A DNA stretch of 64,000 nt from the NCBI RefSeq assembly GCF_001885215.1, contig NZ_CP018091.1, forward strand, positions 2,686,635 through 2,750,634, read 5' to 3'. Positions 57,065 to 64,000 of the stretch are shown piece after piece (positions within the stretch are counted from its first letter, which is position 1; each line of letters opens with the position of its first letter). Source of the stretch: Synechococcus sp. SynAce01. Its GTDB lineage: Bacteria; Cyanobacteriota; Cyanobacteriia; PCC-6307; Cyanobiaceae. The notes beneath the pieces are model-generated. The model saw nothing but the letters and a program-made list of their open reading frames with translations. It made no database searches and was not told the DNA's origin. Both the position numbers and the translations under genes were made by a program.

Positions 57065-59509
57065 ATGGCAATTCAATCCAGTCGCGAAGCCTCGCTAGCG
57101 CGACGTTTGGCACTCTCCACCGCCGGGAAAACGGCCGAAAAGCGTTTTTCAAACAGTCCGATCCGGACGCGCAGTGCAGCGGAAGCTCGGCCGATTCGCC
57201 AGGAGGCTGCGGCTACTCCTGCGCCGCCGGCTGCTGTTGCCATGCCGTCGCTCTCCAGGCCGGCCACGCATCAGGTCAGCACCCGGATCCGCGGGCCCCT
57301 GCCCAATCCCACCCGCGACCTTGCCCTGGCCCGCCGCGAAGCCCTCAGCAAGCAGGGGAAGCGGGCCGACACCACCAAGGACCGCACCCGCAGCGACACT
57401 CCGCCGAGCCAGCCCGCTCCTGCGGCTGTCGTGGCTCATTCAACGCCAAGCCAGGTGACTCCCCTGTTCAGCGGTGGTTCTGCGCGCCCCTCTAGCGGCC
57501 ATGCCAGTCATGGGCATGGCAGCAACAGCCATCGCAACGGCCCGAAGCGGAGTGCCCAGCACAATCCGAACCGGGCGATGGCGCTGGCCCGTCGTGAAGC
57601 CCAGTCCAAGCGCGGCAAGTCAGCGGTCACCAATGGATCCACCGGTGCCGCTGCCGTCGTGCGCCAGTCGAATCCCGACATCAGCAGCCGGGAACTGGCC
57701 CACCGCATCCGCGATCTCAAAAGCAAGACCGGTGCTGCCGCCGTGGGCGCCTGCAACGGCGTCACCCGCCCGACCGGCCCTCGCCGGGGCATCAACAAAG
57801 TGGCAGGAGCCCAGGACGCCACCTGGAAGGTGGGCGCGGGTGAAACCAGCCGAGGTCAGGTCGTGACCGGCACCCAGGCCAACCGTTCGATCAAGACCAC
57901 CGGCAACGAAGCCAGCACCTGCCGGCCGATCACCGGCACCGACTACATGGGTGGCGACATCTTCCGCACCTTCTGCCAGGGGGAAGCCAAACCGCTCCAA
58001 CCCGCCAAGGTGGGAGTCACCGCCACCAGCCACGGCAACCGGGTCACCGGCAATGAGGTGGGCCGCTCTGAAAAAGTCACCGGCGATGAGCCGGGAACCT
58101 GCAAAACCATCACCGGCACCGAATACCTCTCGGCCAACCAAGGTGTGGCCTTCTGCTCAACCAACAGCGGCAGTGCCAGCGCCCAGCCGTCCCCCCGCAA
58201 GGTGGGCCTTGGCCAGACCCTGGCGGGTCGCCCCATCTCCGGCGTGATGGTCGGGCGCTCCGAGAAGGTCACCGGCGATGAGCACGGCTCCGGCCTGCGC
58301 ACCACCGGCACCCAGTACGTGGGCAGCGATTCGACCAGCACTCCTGGTGTGGCTCCAGCCAAGGTGGGATCCGTACACACCCTGCGCGGCACAGGCATTA
58401 CCGGCACGCTTGTGGGCCGCAGTGAGCTGGTCACCGGCAACGAACCCGGCACCTGCCGCCTGGTCACCGGCGACGAATACATCGGCAGCCAACAGTTCGA
58501 GGGTTTTTGCGGCGCCCGTCCCCAGCCCGAAGCCGCCAAGGTGGGCCACAGCCTCACCAACAAGCAGTTGGTGGTCTCCGGCACCATTACCGGCCGCTCG
58601 TCGAAGGTCACCGGCGATGAGCCAGGCACCTGCAAAGCCGTGACGGGCACGCCCTACGCCGGGCTGGAGCAGGCCGGCGAATGGTGCCCGACCGCAGCGG
58701 TTGAATCCATCCGCCAACGCCGCCCGATGGGCATGGGCACCCCTGGCCCCAGGTTGAGCGGCCTCCAGCCCGGAATCGGTGGTGTGATGACCGGGGCCAG
58801 CAAAGGTGCCTGTGAGCCCCTCACCGGCACCCCCTACGTGGGCGTGGACCAATACAACGAGGCCTGCAGTGCCGCCGAAGGTCACGAGGCTGACTTCCCC
58901 CAGCCACTGGAGGCCCAGCCCTGGCAACGTTTCAGCGTGCAATCGCCCGCGCGGGCGGCCCATCAGCAGCAGGAACGCAGCAGTGCCGTCACCGGCACCC
59001 GTTACGAAACCAGCGCCAGGATCACCGGCCCTTTTGATCTGGCCGGTGACACCGTCACCGGCACCGAACAGTTCCGCTTCGACCGTCGCGCGCCCCAGCA
59101 GGCGGCTTCGCACCAGCAGCTCGCTGCACCCAAGATGATGCCGCCGGCCATGCGCCGCCGCCCTCCGGTTTCGGCCATGCCGACCGCGCCTGACGCTCCT
59201 GAGCCTCTGGCTACTCCAATCCAAGTGGAGGAAGAGGCCCGGCCGACCTCCAGGGTCACCGGCGAAGGCATCTCCGCCGGGCTGCACATCACCGGAGACG
59301 ACTGGGACCGTGGCAAGCGCGTCACCGGCACCGAAGGAGTGTCGGCCAGGCGCCGCAATCCCACCCGCAACGGTCCCCTGCAGGCGATGGCTGCGGTGGC
59401 ACCCAAGCGAAACGACCAGATGGTCCAACCCGTCAGCCGGGTCACCGGCTCCAGCGGCAACACCAACCAGGGCTCCTTGATCACCGTCTCCGGCGGCGCT
59501 CGCGGTTGA
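57065..59509 (+). CDS. csoS2: carboxysome scaffold CsoS2, full-length form
   Basis: Intrinsically disordered scaffold linking RuBisCO to shell. 814 residues. Four N-repeats (SREASLARRLALSTAGKTA, RDLALARREALSKQGKRA, NRAMALARREAQSKRGKSA, RELAHRIRDLKSKTGAA) bind RuBisCO. The middle region has KVG-initiated M-repeats at residues 255, 315, 379, 433 and 492 with VTGDEPGTCK-type motifs and a diverged sixth near 575; the third lacks both Cys. The C-terminal domain (from about 620) anchors to the shell and ends GSLITVSGGARG. A -1 slippery heptamer lies at 58501-58507. Confidence 0.96.
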   Translation: MAIQSSREASLARRLALSTAGKTAEKRFSNSPIRTRSAAEARPIRQEAAATPAPPAAVAMPSLSRPATHQVSTRIRGPLPNPTRDLALARREALSKQGKRADTTKDRTRSDTPPSQPAPAAVVAHSTPSQVTPLFSGGSARPSSGHASHGHGSNSHRNGPKRSAQHNPNRAMALARREAQSKRGKSAVTNGSTGAAAVVRQSNPDISSRELAHRIRDLKSKTGAAAVGACNGVTRPTGPRRGINKVAGAQDATWKVGAGETSRGQVVTGTQANRSIKTTGNEASTCRPITGTDYMGGDIFRTFCQGEAKPLQPAKVGVTATSHGNRVTGNEVGRSEKVTGDEPGTCKTITGTEYLSANQGVAFCSTNSGSASAQPSPRKVGLGQTLAGRPISGVMVGRSEKVTGDEHGSGLRTTGTQYVGSDSTSTPGVAPAKVGSVHTLRGTGITGTLVGRSELVTGNEPGTCRLVTGDEYIGSQQFEGFCGARPQPEAAKVGHSLTNKQLVVSGTITGRSSKVTGDEPGTCKAVTGTPYAGLEQAGEWCPTAAVESIRQRRPMGMGTPGPRLSGLQPGIGGVMTGASKGACEPLTGTPYVGVDQYNEACSAAEGHEADFPQPLEAQPWQRFSVQSPARAAHQQQERSSAVTGTRYETSARITGPFDLAGDTVTGTEQFRFDRRAPQQAASHQQLAAPKMMPPAMRRRPPVSAMPTAPDAPEPLATPIQVEEEARPTSRVTGEGISAGLHITGDDWDRGKRVTGTEGVSARRRNPTRNGPLQAMAAVAPKRNDQMVQPVSRVTGSSGNTNQGSLITVSGGARG
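58501..58507 (+). promoter_or_regulatory. candidate -1 ribosomal frameshift site in csoS2
   Basis: G GGT TTT, a textbook X-XXY-YYZ heptamer in the csoS2 frame (Gly480-Phe481). A -1 slip continues at TTG 58507 and stops at TGA 58618-58620 after 37 codons, giving 518 residues without the shell-binding C-terminus. Frameshifting in csoS2 is established in Halothiobacillus neapolitanus; here it is inferred from sequence only. Confidence 0.5.
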
Positions 59510-59543
59510 TCGCCATCCTCTCCCTCCCCCCGGTGCGCTGACC

Positions 59544-61148
59544 TTGTCGATCTCGCGACGCCATGCCCCAGCCGATCGCCCCCTGGCGCCAACGGCGCCG
59601 AGGCGGCGTCCTCAGCTTTCAGTGGCGACTGAAGACCTGGAGCTGGGCGGCTCGGCCAACAGCGCAGGGCCAAGCGGGCCCAGCCCCCGGCAAGCGGCCA
59701 GGGTACGGCCGATGCGCAACTGGCGGCCGATCGCCCCAGCGGAGAGCCACCCCCTCACCGACCTGACCGCCAACGCCCGCCTGCAGGCCTACGAGAGCGC
59801 GGTGAAAGGGGCCTTCGATCGGATCGTGCCTGTGCTCAAGCGGCTTTCGGCCCTGCAGCACGAAGACCAGTTCGTCGCCGAAGCCCAGCGCCATGCCGAG
59901 GCTGAGCTGGGATTTACCCTGCCCGAAACGATCCTGGAGACCGCCTGGGTCAGCCAGCTCGACATGCGCTCCCTGTTCGCCTGGTGCGTGTTTGAAACCT
60001 ACGAACGGGTCAGCGAAACCTTCTTTCGCGAAGACCCGCTCGACTGCCGCGAGGGCACCCCGGCCGCTGAAGCCTTCAACGCCTTCCTGCTCTCCTCAGG
60101 CTTCCACCTGCTGGATGTCACCCCCTGCGCCGACGGCCGCCTCGCCCACACGATCAGTTACGCCCTGCGCCTTCCGTTCAGTTCCGTGCGTCGCCGGCCC
60201 CATGCCGGCGCCATGTTCGATGTCGAAGACACCGTGGATCGCTGGGTGAAAACCGAGCATCTGCGCTACCGCGAAGGGGTTCCCAATCAGGCCTACGACC
60301 CCACCCGCTATCTCAAGGTGGTGGTGTATCACTTCAGTTCCATTGACCCTCACCATGAGGGGTGTGCGGCGCACCACTCCGATGACGCCGCCGCCGCCGC
60401 CAGTGGCCTCTCCCGCTTGATGGATTTCCAGCAGGCGGTGGAGAACAGCTTCTGCTGCGGGGCCTCCGTGGATCTGCTGCTGATCGGCCTCGACACCGAC
60501 ACTGACGCCATTCGGGTGCATGTGCCCTCCAGCGAAGGCGGCACCGATCTGGAGCATTGGCTCGATGCCCGTGAGGTCCATGCCGCCACCCTGCGCATGG
60601 GGGCAGAGGCAGCCAGAGTTGAGATTCGCTCCAGGGTGATGGCGGCGGCCGCCGCAACACCGGATGAGGGCATGGTCAGCCTGATCAGCCGGCTGGTGGA
60701 GCACAACATTTCTCAGATCGACTATGTGCGCAGTTATCACGGCGGCGCTTATGCCGATGCCGGCCACGCCGAACGGTTCATCGGTGTTGGCATCGGCTTC
60801 AAGGAAATCCATCTGCGCAATCTCACCTATTTCGCCCATCTCGACACCGTCGAGGAAGGGGCCGCCGACCTCGACGTGGGCGTCAAGATCTTCACCGGCC
60901 TGAATGTTTCCAGGGGTCTGCCGGTGCCGGTCGTGGTCCGCTTCGATTATCACGGCAGTGTGCCGGGAGCCAGGGAGAGGGCGCTGCTGCAATGCCGCCG
61001 TACCGCCAGCGCCATCGAAGTGCGCTACGCCAAGCTGTTTGATCAGGGATTGCTGCACACCTTGCTGACACTGCGCGACCGGGATCAACACGCCCCCGCT
61101 GAAACGATCGGCTCATCGATCCAGCTCGAAGTTCAGGGAGGTCATTGA
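59544..61148 (+). CDS. csoS3: carboxysomal carbonic anhydrase CsoSCA
   Basis: Epsilon/beta-related carbonic anhydrase that makes CO2 from bicarbonate inside the carboxysome. 534 residues. The N-terminal 60 residues are disordered and probably bind RuBisCO. Domain marks: VSQLDMRSLFAWCVFETYER, GMFDV-like AGAMFDVEDTVDRWVKTEHL, YHFSSIDPHHEGCAAHHSDD with the metal-site His/Cys candidates, and FQQAVENSFCCGASVDLLLI. It starts with TTG at 59544. The length matches CsoSCA of picocyanobacteria. Confidence 0.94.
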   Translation: MSISRRHAPADRPLAPTAPRRRPQLSVATEDLELGGSANSAGPSGPSPRQAARVRPMRNWRPIAPAESHPLTDLTANARLQAYESAVKGAFDRIVPVLKRLSALQHEDQFVAEAQRHAEAELGFTLPETILETAWVSQLDMRSLFAWCVFETYERVSETFFREDPLDCREGTPAAEAFNAFLLSSGFHLLDVTPCADGRLAHTISYALRLPFSSVRRRPHAGAMFDVEDTVDRWVKTEHLRYREGVPNQAYDPTRYLKVVVYHFSSIDPHHEGCAAHHSDDAAAAASGLSRLMDFQQAVENSFCCGASVDLLLIGLDTDTDAIRVHVPSSEGGTDLEHWLDAREVHAATLRMGAEAARVEIRSRVMAAAAATPDEGMVSLISRLVEHNISQIDYVRSYHGGAYADAGHAERFIGVGIGFKEIHLRNLTYFAHLDTVEEGAADLDVGVKIFTGLNVSRGLPVPVVVRFDYHGSVPGARERALLQCRRTASAIEVRYAKLFDQGLLHTLLTLRDRDQHAPAETIGSSIQLEVQGGH

Positions 61149-61149
61149 G

Positions 61150-61422
61150 ATGTTGATCTGCAAGGTTGTCAAACCACTTGTATCCACCAACCGAATCCCT
61201 GGTTTCGAGCACAAACACCTCCAGGTGGTGCTCGATGGCAGCACCCAGAAAGTGGCTGTCGACGCGGTGGGCTGCATCCCCGGAGACTGGGTGATCTGTG
61301 TCGGCAGTTCGGCCGCGCGTGAGGCCGCCGGCAGCAAGTCGTATCCGAGTGATCTCACCATCGTCGGGATCATCGATTACTGGGATCCAGACAACCCCAG
61401 CAACCCGGGAGGTCCACCCTGA
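61150..61422 (+). CDS. csoS4A: carboxysome vertex pentamer CsoS4A
   Basis: 90 residues of the BMV (EutN/CcmL) fold that caps shell vertices: MLICKVVKPLVSTNRIPGFE, VDAVGCIPGDWVICVGSSAA and LTIVGIIDYWDPDN. Starts one base after the csoSCA stop. The stop overlaps csoS4B (TGATG). Confidence 0.95.
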   Translation: MLICKVVKPLVSTNRIPGFEHKHLQVVLDGSTQKVAVDAVGCIPGDWVICVGSSAAREAAGSKSYPSDLTIVGIIDYWDPDNPSNPGGPP

Positions 61423-61673
61423 TGGAAATCATGCAGGTGACGGGCTCGCTGGTCTGCAGCCAACGGGTCGACGGGTTGCGCCACTGCAATCTGCGGGTGC
61501 TGCGTTCCAACAAAGGCAAATTCAGCGTGGCCGTTGATCCGGTCGGGGCCTCCCCCGGCAACTGGGTGTTCACCTCCAGTGGTTCAGCCGCACGCTTCGC
61601 CTCCGGCAATCCCGATCTCCAGATCGATCTCACGATCAGCGGCATCATTGATTTCTGGGAACCAGATGGCTGA
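61422..61673 (+). CDS. csoS4B: carboxysome vertex pentamer CsoS4B
   Basis: 83 residues, second BMV protein: MEIMQVTGSLVCSQRVDGLR, VDPVGASPGNWVFTSSGSAA and LTISGIIDFWEPDG. Paired with CsoS4A in every complete cso operon I know of; it is translationally coupled by TGATG. Its last 8 bases overlap the csoS1E start. Confidence 0.95.
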   Translation: MEIMQVTGSLVCSQRVDGLRHCNLRVLRSNKGKFSVAVDPVGASPGNWVFTSSGSAARFASGNPDLQIDLTISGIIDFWEPDG

Positions 61674-62256
61674 GTTCCCGCTCCCCCGATCGCGATCCGC
61701 CCAGCCAATCGTCTCTGCCCGATCCATGGCCACCCCCGCTCCCCGACAACCCTCCTCCAGGCGCAGCTCCACCAGTCGGGGCGTGGCCGCCAGCAGCCAA
61801 GCAAAAGCCCTGCCGGCGGCCACGGCGAAAACGGAGCCGGCCTCGCCTGATCCGAAGACTCCAGCTCCAGCAGCGACTCCGGTGGGTGGTAAGCCCCAGG
61901 AGCCGCCCAATTCCAACCCACCCCCATCCCCCTCCACGAGCAACGCCATGGCCTCAGCACCTCACGGCATCGCTCTCGGCATGATCGAGACCCGCGGACT
62001 TGTCCCCGCCATCGAGGCGGCTGACGCCATGACCAAGGCCGCCGAAGTCACCCTGGTGTCCCGCGAATTCGTGGGCGGTGGCTATGTCACCGTGATGGTC
62101 CGAGGCGAAACCGGTGCCGTCAACGCCGCCGTTCGCGCCGGAGCCGATGCCTGCGAACGGGTCGGTGACGGTCTGGTCGCCGCCCACATCATTGCCCGCC
62201 CCCATGTTGAACTGGAGCCCGTTCTCGCGCCCAGCGGTGTTGATCGGAGGAGCTGA
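61666..62256 (+). CDS. csoS1E: CsoS1E, BMC-H shell protein with long disordered N-terminus
   Basis: 196 residues. Residues 1-94 are Pro/Ala/Ser-rich and disordered (SAQPIVSARSMATPAPRQPS and similar). Residues 99-190 are a BMC-H domain almost the same as CsoS1A (GIALGMIETRGLVPAIEAAD, GGYVTVMVRGETGAVNAAVR). An internal ATG at 61948 starts MASAPHGIALG, which aligns with the CsoS1A start MASETMGIALG. CsoS1E is known from some alpha-cyanobacteria, role unclear. ATG 61666 overlaps the csoS4B stop. Confidence 0.9.
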   Translation: MAEFPLPRSRSAQPIVSARSMATPAPRQPSSRRSSTSRGVAASSQAKALPAATAKTEPASPDPKTPAPAATPVGGKPQEPPNSNPPPSPSTSNAMASAPHGIALGMIETRGLVPAIEAADAMTKAAEVTLVSREFVGGGYVTVMVRGETGAVNAAVRAGADACERVGDGLVAAHIIARPHVELEPVLAPSGVDRRS

Positions 62257-62258
62257 TC

Positions 62259-62732
62259 GTGATGGCTGGCGTGCATCCCCGGGTACTCGGGTATCTGGGC
62301 AGGGCCCTCAGCCTGGAGTTCACTGCCGTGCAGCAGTACATGACCCAGGCGTCACTGCTGGCGTTCTGGGGCGACAGCGTGGCCGCCGAACGCATGCGCC
62401 GCGAAATGGTGGAAGAGATCCAGCATGCCGAGCAACTCGTCCAGCAGATGCTCCTGCTCGGTGTGATTCCGGCAGCCTCCCAATTGCGACCGGTGCAGAG
62501 CTCCGGCGATCTGATCGGGCTGCTTAATCAGGATGCGGAACTCGAAGCCGAACAGATCCAGCATTACGCCGAAGCGTCGCGCTTTTGCACCCTGATCGGT
62601 GATGCGGCCAATGCCTCCTTCTTTCAGACGCTCTGGGAGGAGGAAACGCAGCTTGGTCAGGATCTGGAGCGCTGGCTGCAGGAGCTCAGGGGCCGCCACT
62701 GGGGCACGACCAATCAGCGGGCCACGTTCTGA
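62259..62732 (+). CDS. ferritin-like (bacterioferritin-related) protein of the cso cluster
   Basis: 157 residues, helical, bacterioferritin-like: ALSLEFTAVQQYMTQASLLA, EMVEEIQHAEQLVQQMLLLG and NQDAELEAEQIQHYAEASRF carry Glu and His at di-iron positions (E...EEIQHAE...E..QHY). Genes of this type are frequent next to cso operons but their function in the carboxysome is unknown. It starts with GTG 62259 or the ATG immediately after. Confidence 0.85.
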   Translation: MMAGVHPRVLGYLGRALSLEFTAVQQYMTQASLLAFWGDSVAAERMRREMVEEIQHAEQLVQQMLLLGVIPAASQLRPVQSSGDLIGLLNQDAELEAEQIQHYAEASRFCTLIGDAANASFFQTLWEEETQLGQDLERWLQELRGRHWGTTNQRATF

Positions 62733-62790
62733 GTGCACTGGCACTTGGCGCCAGTGCTGGCCTCATTTTCTTCTGAGCTAGGTTTCAACC

Positions 62791-63039
62791 ATGGAACAGC
62801 CCTGGACCAAACGGCAGCGGCCCGACCGTCTGGAGCGCCGCATCGAATTCGCCGATTACGAAAGCACCCGCCTGTTTCTGGAGCGGCTCAACGAGCTCTC
62901 TGAACAGCACCAGCGCTATCCGGATATCAGCTTTGGGCGCACCTATGTGAATCTCACCCTGCGCGCTGAGCCTGATGACAACCCCCTGGGCGATGCCGAG
63001 TTCAGCTTCGCCACTGCCGTCGATGCCCTGGGAAACTGA
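62791..63039 (+). CDS. RuBisCO assembly factor acRAF (PCD-like)
   Basis: 82 residues with a diverged pterin-carbinolamine-dehydratase fold: [39 protein letters not shown] and [14 protein letters not shown]. The alpha-carboxysome member of this family has been shown to help RuBisCO assembly (acRAF). The stop overlaps the cbbX ATG (TGATG), tying assembly factor and activase. Confidence 0.88.
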   Translation: MEQPWTKRQRPDRLERRIEFADYESTRLFLERLNELSEQHQRYPDISFGRTYVNLTLRAEPDDNPLGDAEFSFATAVDALGN

Positions 63040-63992
63040 TGGAGAGGCTGGCTGGCCCGGATGCCAACGCCGGTCTGGCGATTGACGATGACACGCCGGT
63101 TGATCTCAGGGAGGCCTACAACGACACCGGGGTGGATGAGGTTCTTGAGCAACTCGACCGCGAACTGATCGGGCTGCGGCCGGTGAAAACACGCATCCGC
63201 GAGATCGCGGCCCTGCTGGTGGTGGAGCGGGCGCGCAAGCAGGTCGGTGTGGCCACCGGCGCCCCCAGCCTGCACATGTCCTTCACGGGCAGGCCGGGCA
63301 CGGGAAAAACGACGGTGGCCGAGCGGATCTCAGAGATCCTGCACCGGCTGGGCTATGTGCGCAAGGGCCATCTGGTCACTGCCACCCGCGACGATCTCGT
63401 CGGCCAGTACATCGGCCACACCGCCCCGAAAACGCGCGAGATTCTCAAGCGGGCGATGGGCGGCGTGCTGTTCATCGACGAGGCCTATTACCTCTACCGC
63501 CCGGAGAATGAACGGGATTACGGCGCCGAAGCGATCGAGATCCTGCTGCAGGTGATGGAGAACAACCGCGACGATCTGGTGGTGATCTTCGCTGGCTACA
63601 AAGACCGGATGGATGTCTTTTATCAGTCCAACCCAGGCCTGTCCTCGCGGGTGGCCAACCACATCGACTTTCCCGACTACAGCGCAGCGGAGCTGCTGGC
63701 GATTGCCAAACTGATCATGGCGGCCGAGAGTTATCGCTTCAGCGCCGAGGCCAGTGCGGCCTTCGCCGATTACATCCAACGGCGCATGCAGCTGCCTTTC
63801 TTCGCCAACGCCCGCTCGATTCGCAATGCGATTGATCGAGCCCGTATGCGCCAGGCCAACCGCCTGTTCAACCACCGCGGCAGTGGCCTGACCAAGGGCG
63901 ATCTGATCACAATCGAGGCCGAAGACATCACCGCCAGCCGGGTCTTCCATGGCGAAGTCGAAGGGCTCGACCCCAGCCGTCCCCTCACCTGA
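63039..63992 (+). CDS. cbbX: AAA+ RuBisCO activase CbbX
   Basis: Removes inhibitory sugar phosphates from form I RuBisCO by pulling on the CbbL C-terminus. 317 residues: [20 protein letters not shown], Walker [21 protein letters not shown], pore-loop region [20 protein letters not shown], Walker [21 protein letters not shown], and the arginine-finger and sensor region [20 protein letters not shown]. It ends 8 bases before the window edge. Coupled to acRAF. Confidence 0.95.
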   Translation: MERLAGPDANAGLAIDDDTPVDLREAYNDTGVDEVLEQLDRELIGLRPVKTRIREIAALLVVERARKQVGVATGAPSLHMSFTGRPGTGKTTVAERISEILHRLGYVRKGHLVTATRDDLVGQYIGHTAPKTREILKRAMGGVLFIDEAYYLYRPENERDYGAEAIEILLQVMENNRDDLVVIFAGYKDRMDVFYQSNPGLSSRVANHIDFPDYSAAELLAIAKLIMAAESYRFSAEASAAFADYIQRRMQLPFFANARSIRNAIDRARMRQANRLFNHRGSGLTKGDLITIEAEDITASRVFHGEVEGLDPSRPLT

Positions 63993-64000
63993 AGTTCGCG

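Noticed and set aside
57826..58690. Regularly spaced repeats resembling a CRISPR array
   Set aside because: These are protein-level M-repeats of csoS2; copies are degenerate in DNA and uninterrupted coding.
58157..59428. 423-codon minus-strand frame opposite csoS2
   Set aside because: Gly/Ala/Asp repeats simply reflect the CsoS2 repeats in reverse; no start signal.

Overview
This window is a GC-rich, gene-dense chromosomal segment of an alpha-cyanobacterium (Cyanobium/Synechococcus picocyanobacterial lineage). The evidence is direct: an alpha-carboxysome (cso) operon with form IA RuBisCO, both light-dependent (por) and light-independent (chlL/chlN/chlB) protochlorophyllide reductases, the alkane genes ado-aar followed by accA, psb27, psaM, a ferrochelatase with a chlorophyll-binding tail, a cyAbrB regulator and a CRR6 protein. 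Genes are packed with 1-10 bp overlaps and several convergent pairs overlap at their 3' ends. I saw no tRNA, rRNA, CRISPR array, insertion sequence or prophage.

Layout. 1-9 kb: a DUF3153 protein (cut by the edge), argB, a DUF2854 protein, ssb, cobK, an adenosine-kinase-like PfkB protein, purA, psb27 and proS. 9-17.3 kb: a putative helix-turn-helix protein, a small membrane protein, a 2Fe-2S ferredoxin, an ArsC/Spx-like protein, a large membrane protein, lepB, a dihydroorotase-like protein lacking the metal-binding His-x-His, a two-domain phosphoglycerate-mutase-type phosphatase and a CPBP-type membrane protease. 17.4-25.7 kb: a small FtsL-shaped protein beside ftsI, a transaldolase with EF-hands, a cNMP-domain protein, a geranylgeranyl-reductase-like flavoprotein, frr, pyrH, cobO and a lone tyrosine recombinase. 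25.8-36.6 kb: hemH, ilvB (with a C-terminal zinc ribbon), small secreted/membrane proteins, an FAD-dependent oxidoreductase, cyabrB, pgeF, a Tab2 homologue and an S1-domain protein. 36.7-47.3 kb: a creatininase-like protein, ado-aar-accA, an SDR, folE, trpF, an M50 protease, a lipoate-ligase-like protein, a TauE/SafE permease, crr6 and psaM.

47.4-54.6 kb is a chlorophyll block: a small membrane/coiled-coil protein, por, two unrecognised cyanobacterial genes, then chlL and chlB-chlN on the opposite strand, so the two protochlorophyllide reductases face each other. 54.8-64 kb is the cso operon: csoS1A, cbbL, cbbS, csoS2, csoSCA, csoS4A, csoS4B, csoS1E, a ferritin-like gene, acRAF and cbbX. This encodes shell, enzymes, scaffold, RuBisCO assembly factor and RuBisCO activase in one same-strand array.

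The most interesting points are a canonical -1 slippery heptamer (GGGTTTT, in the correct frame) inside csoS2 that would give a 518-residue short form, an internal start in csoS1E that aligns with the start of CsoS1A, hairpins in the csoS1A-cbbL and cbbS-csoS2 spacers that could set stoichiometry, and two small one-TM/coiled-coil proteins that look like candidates for divisome parts not classically recognised in cyanobacteria. No wholly new system is evident; these are testable details in a well-known type of region.
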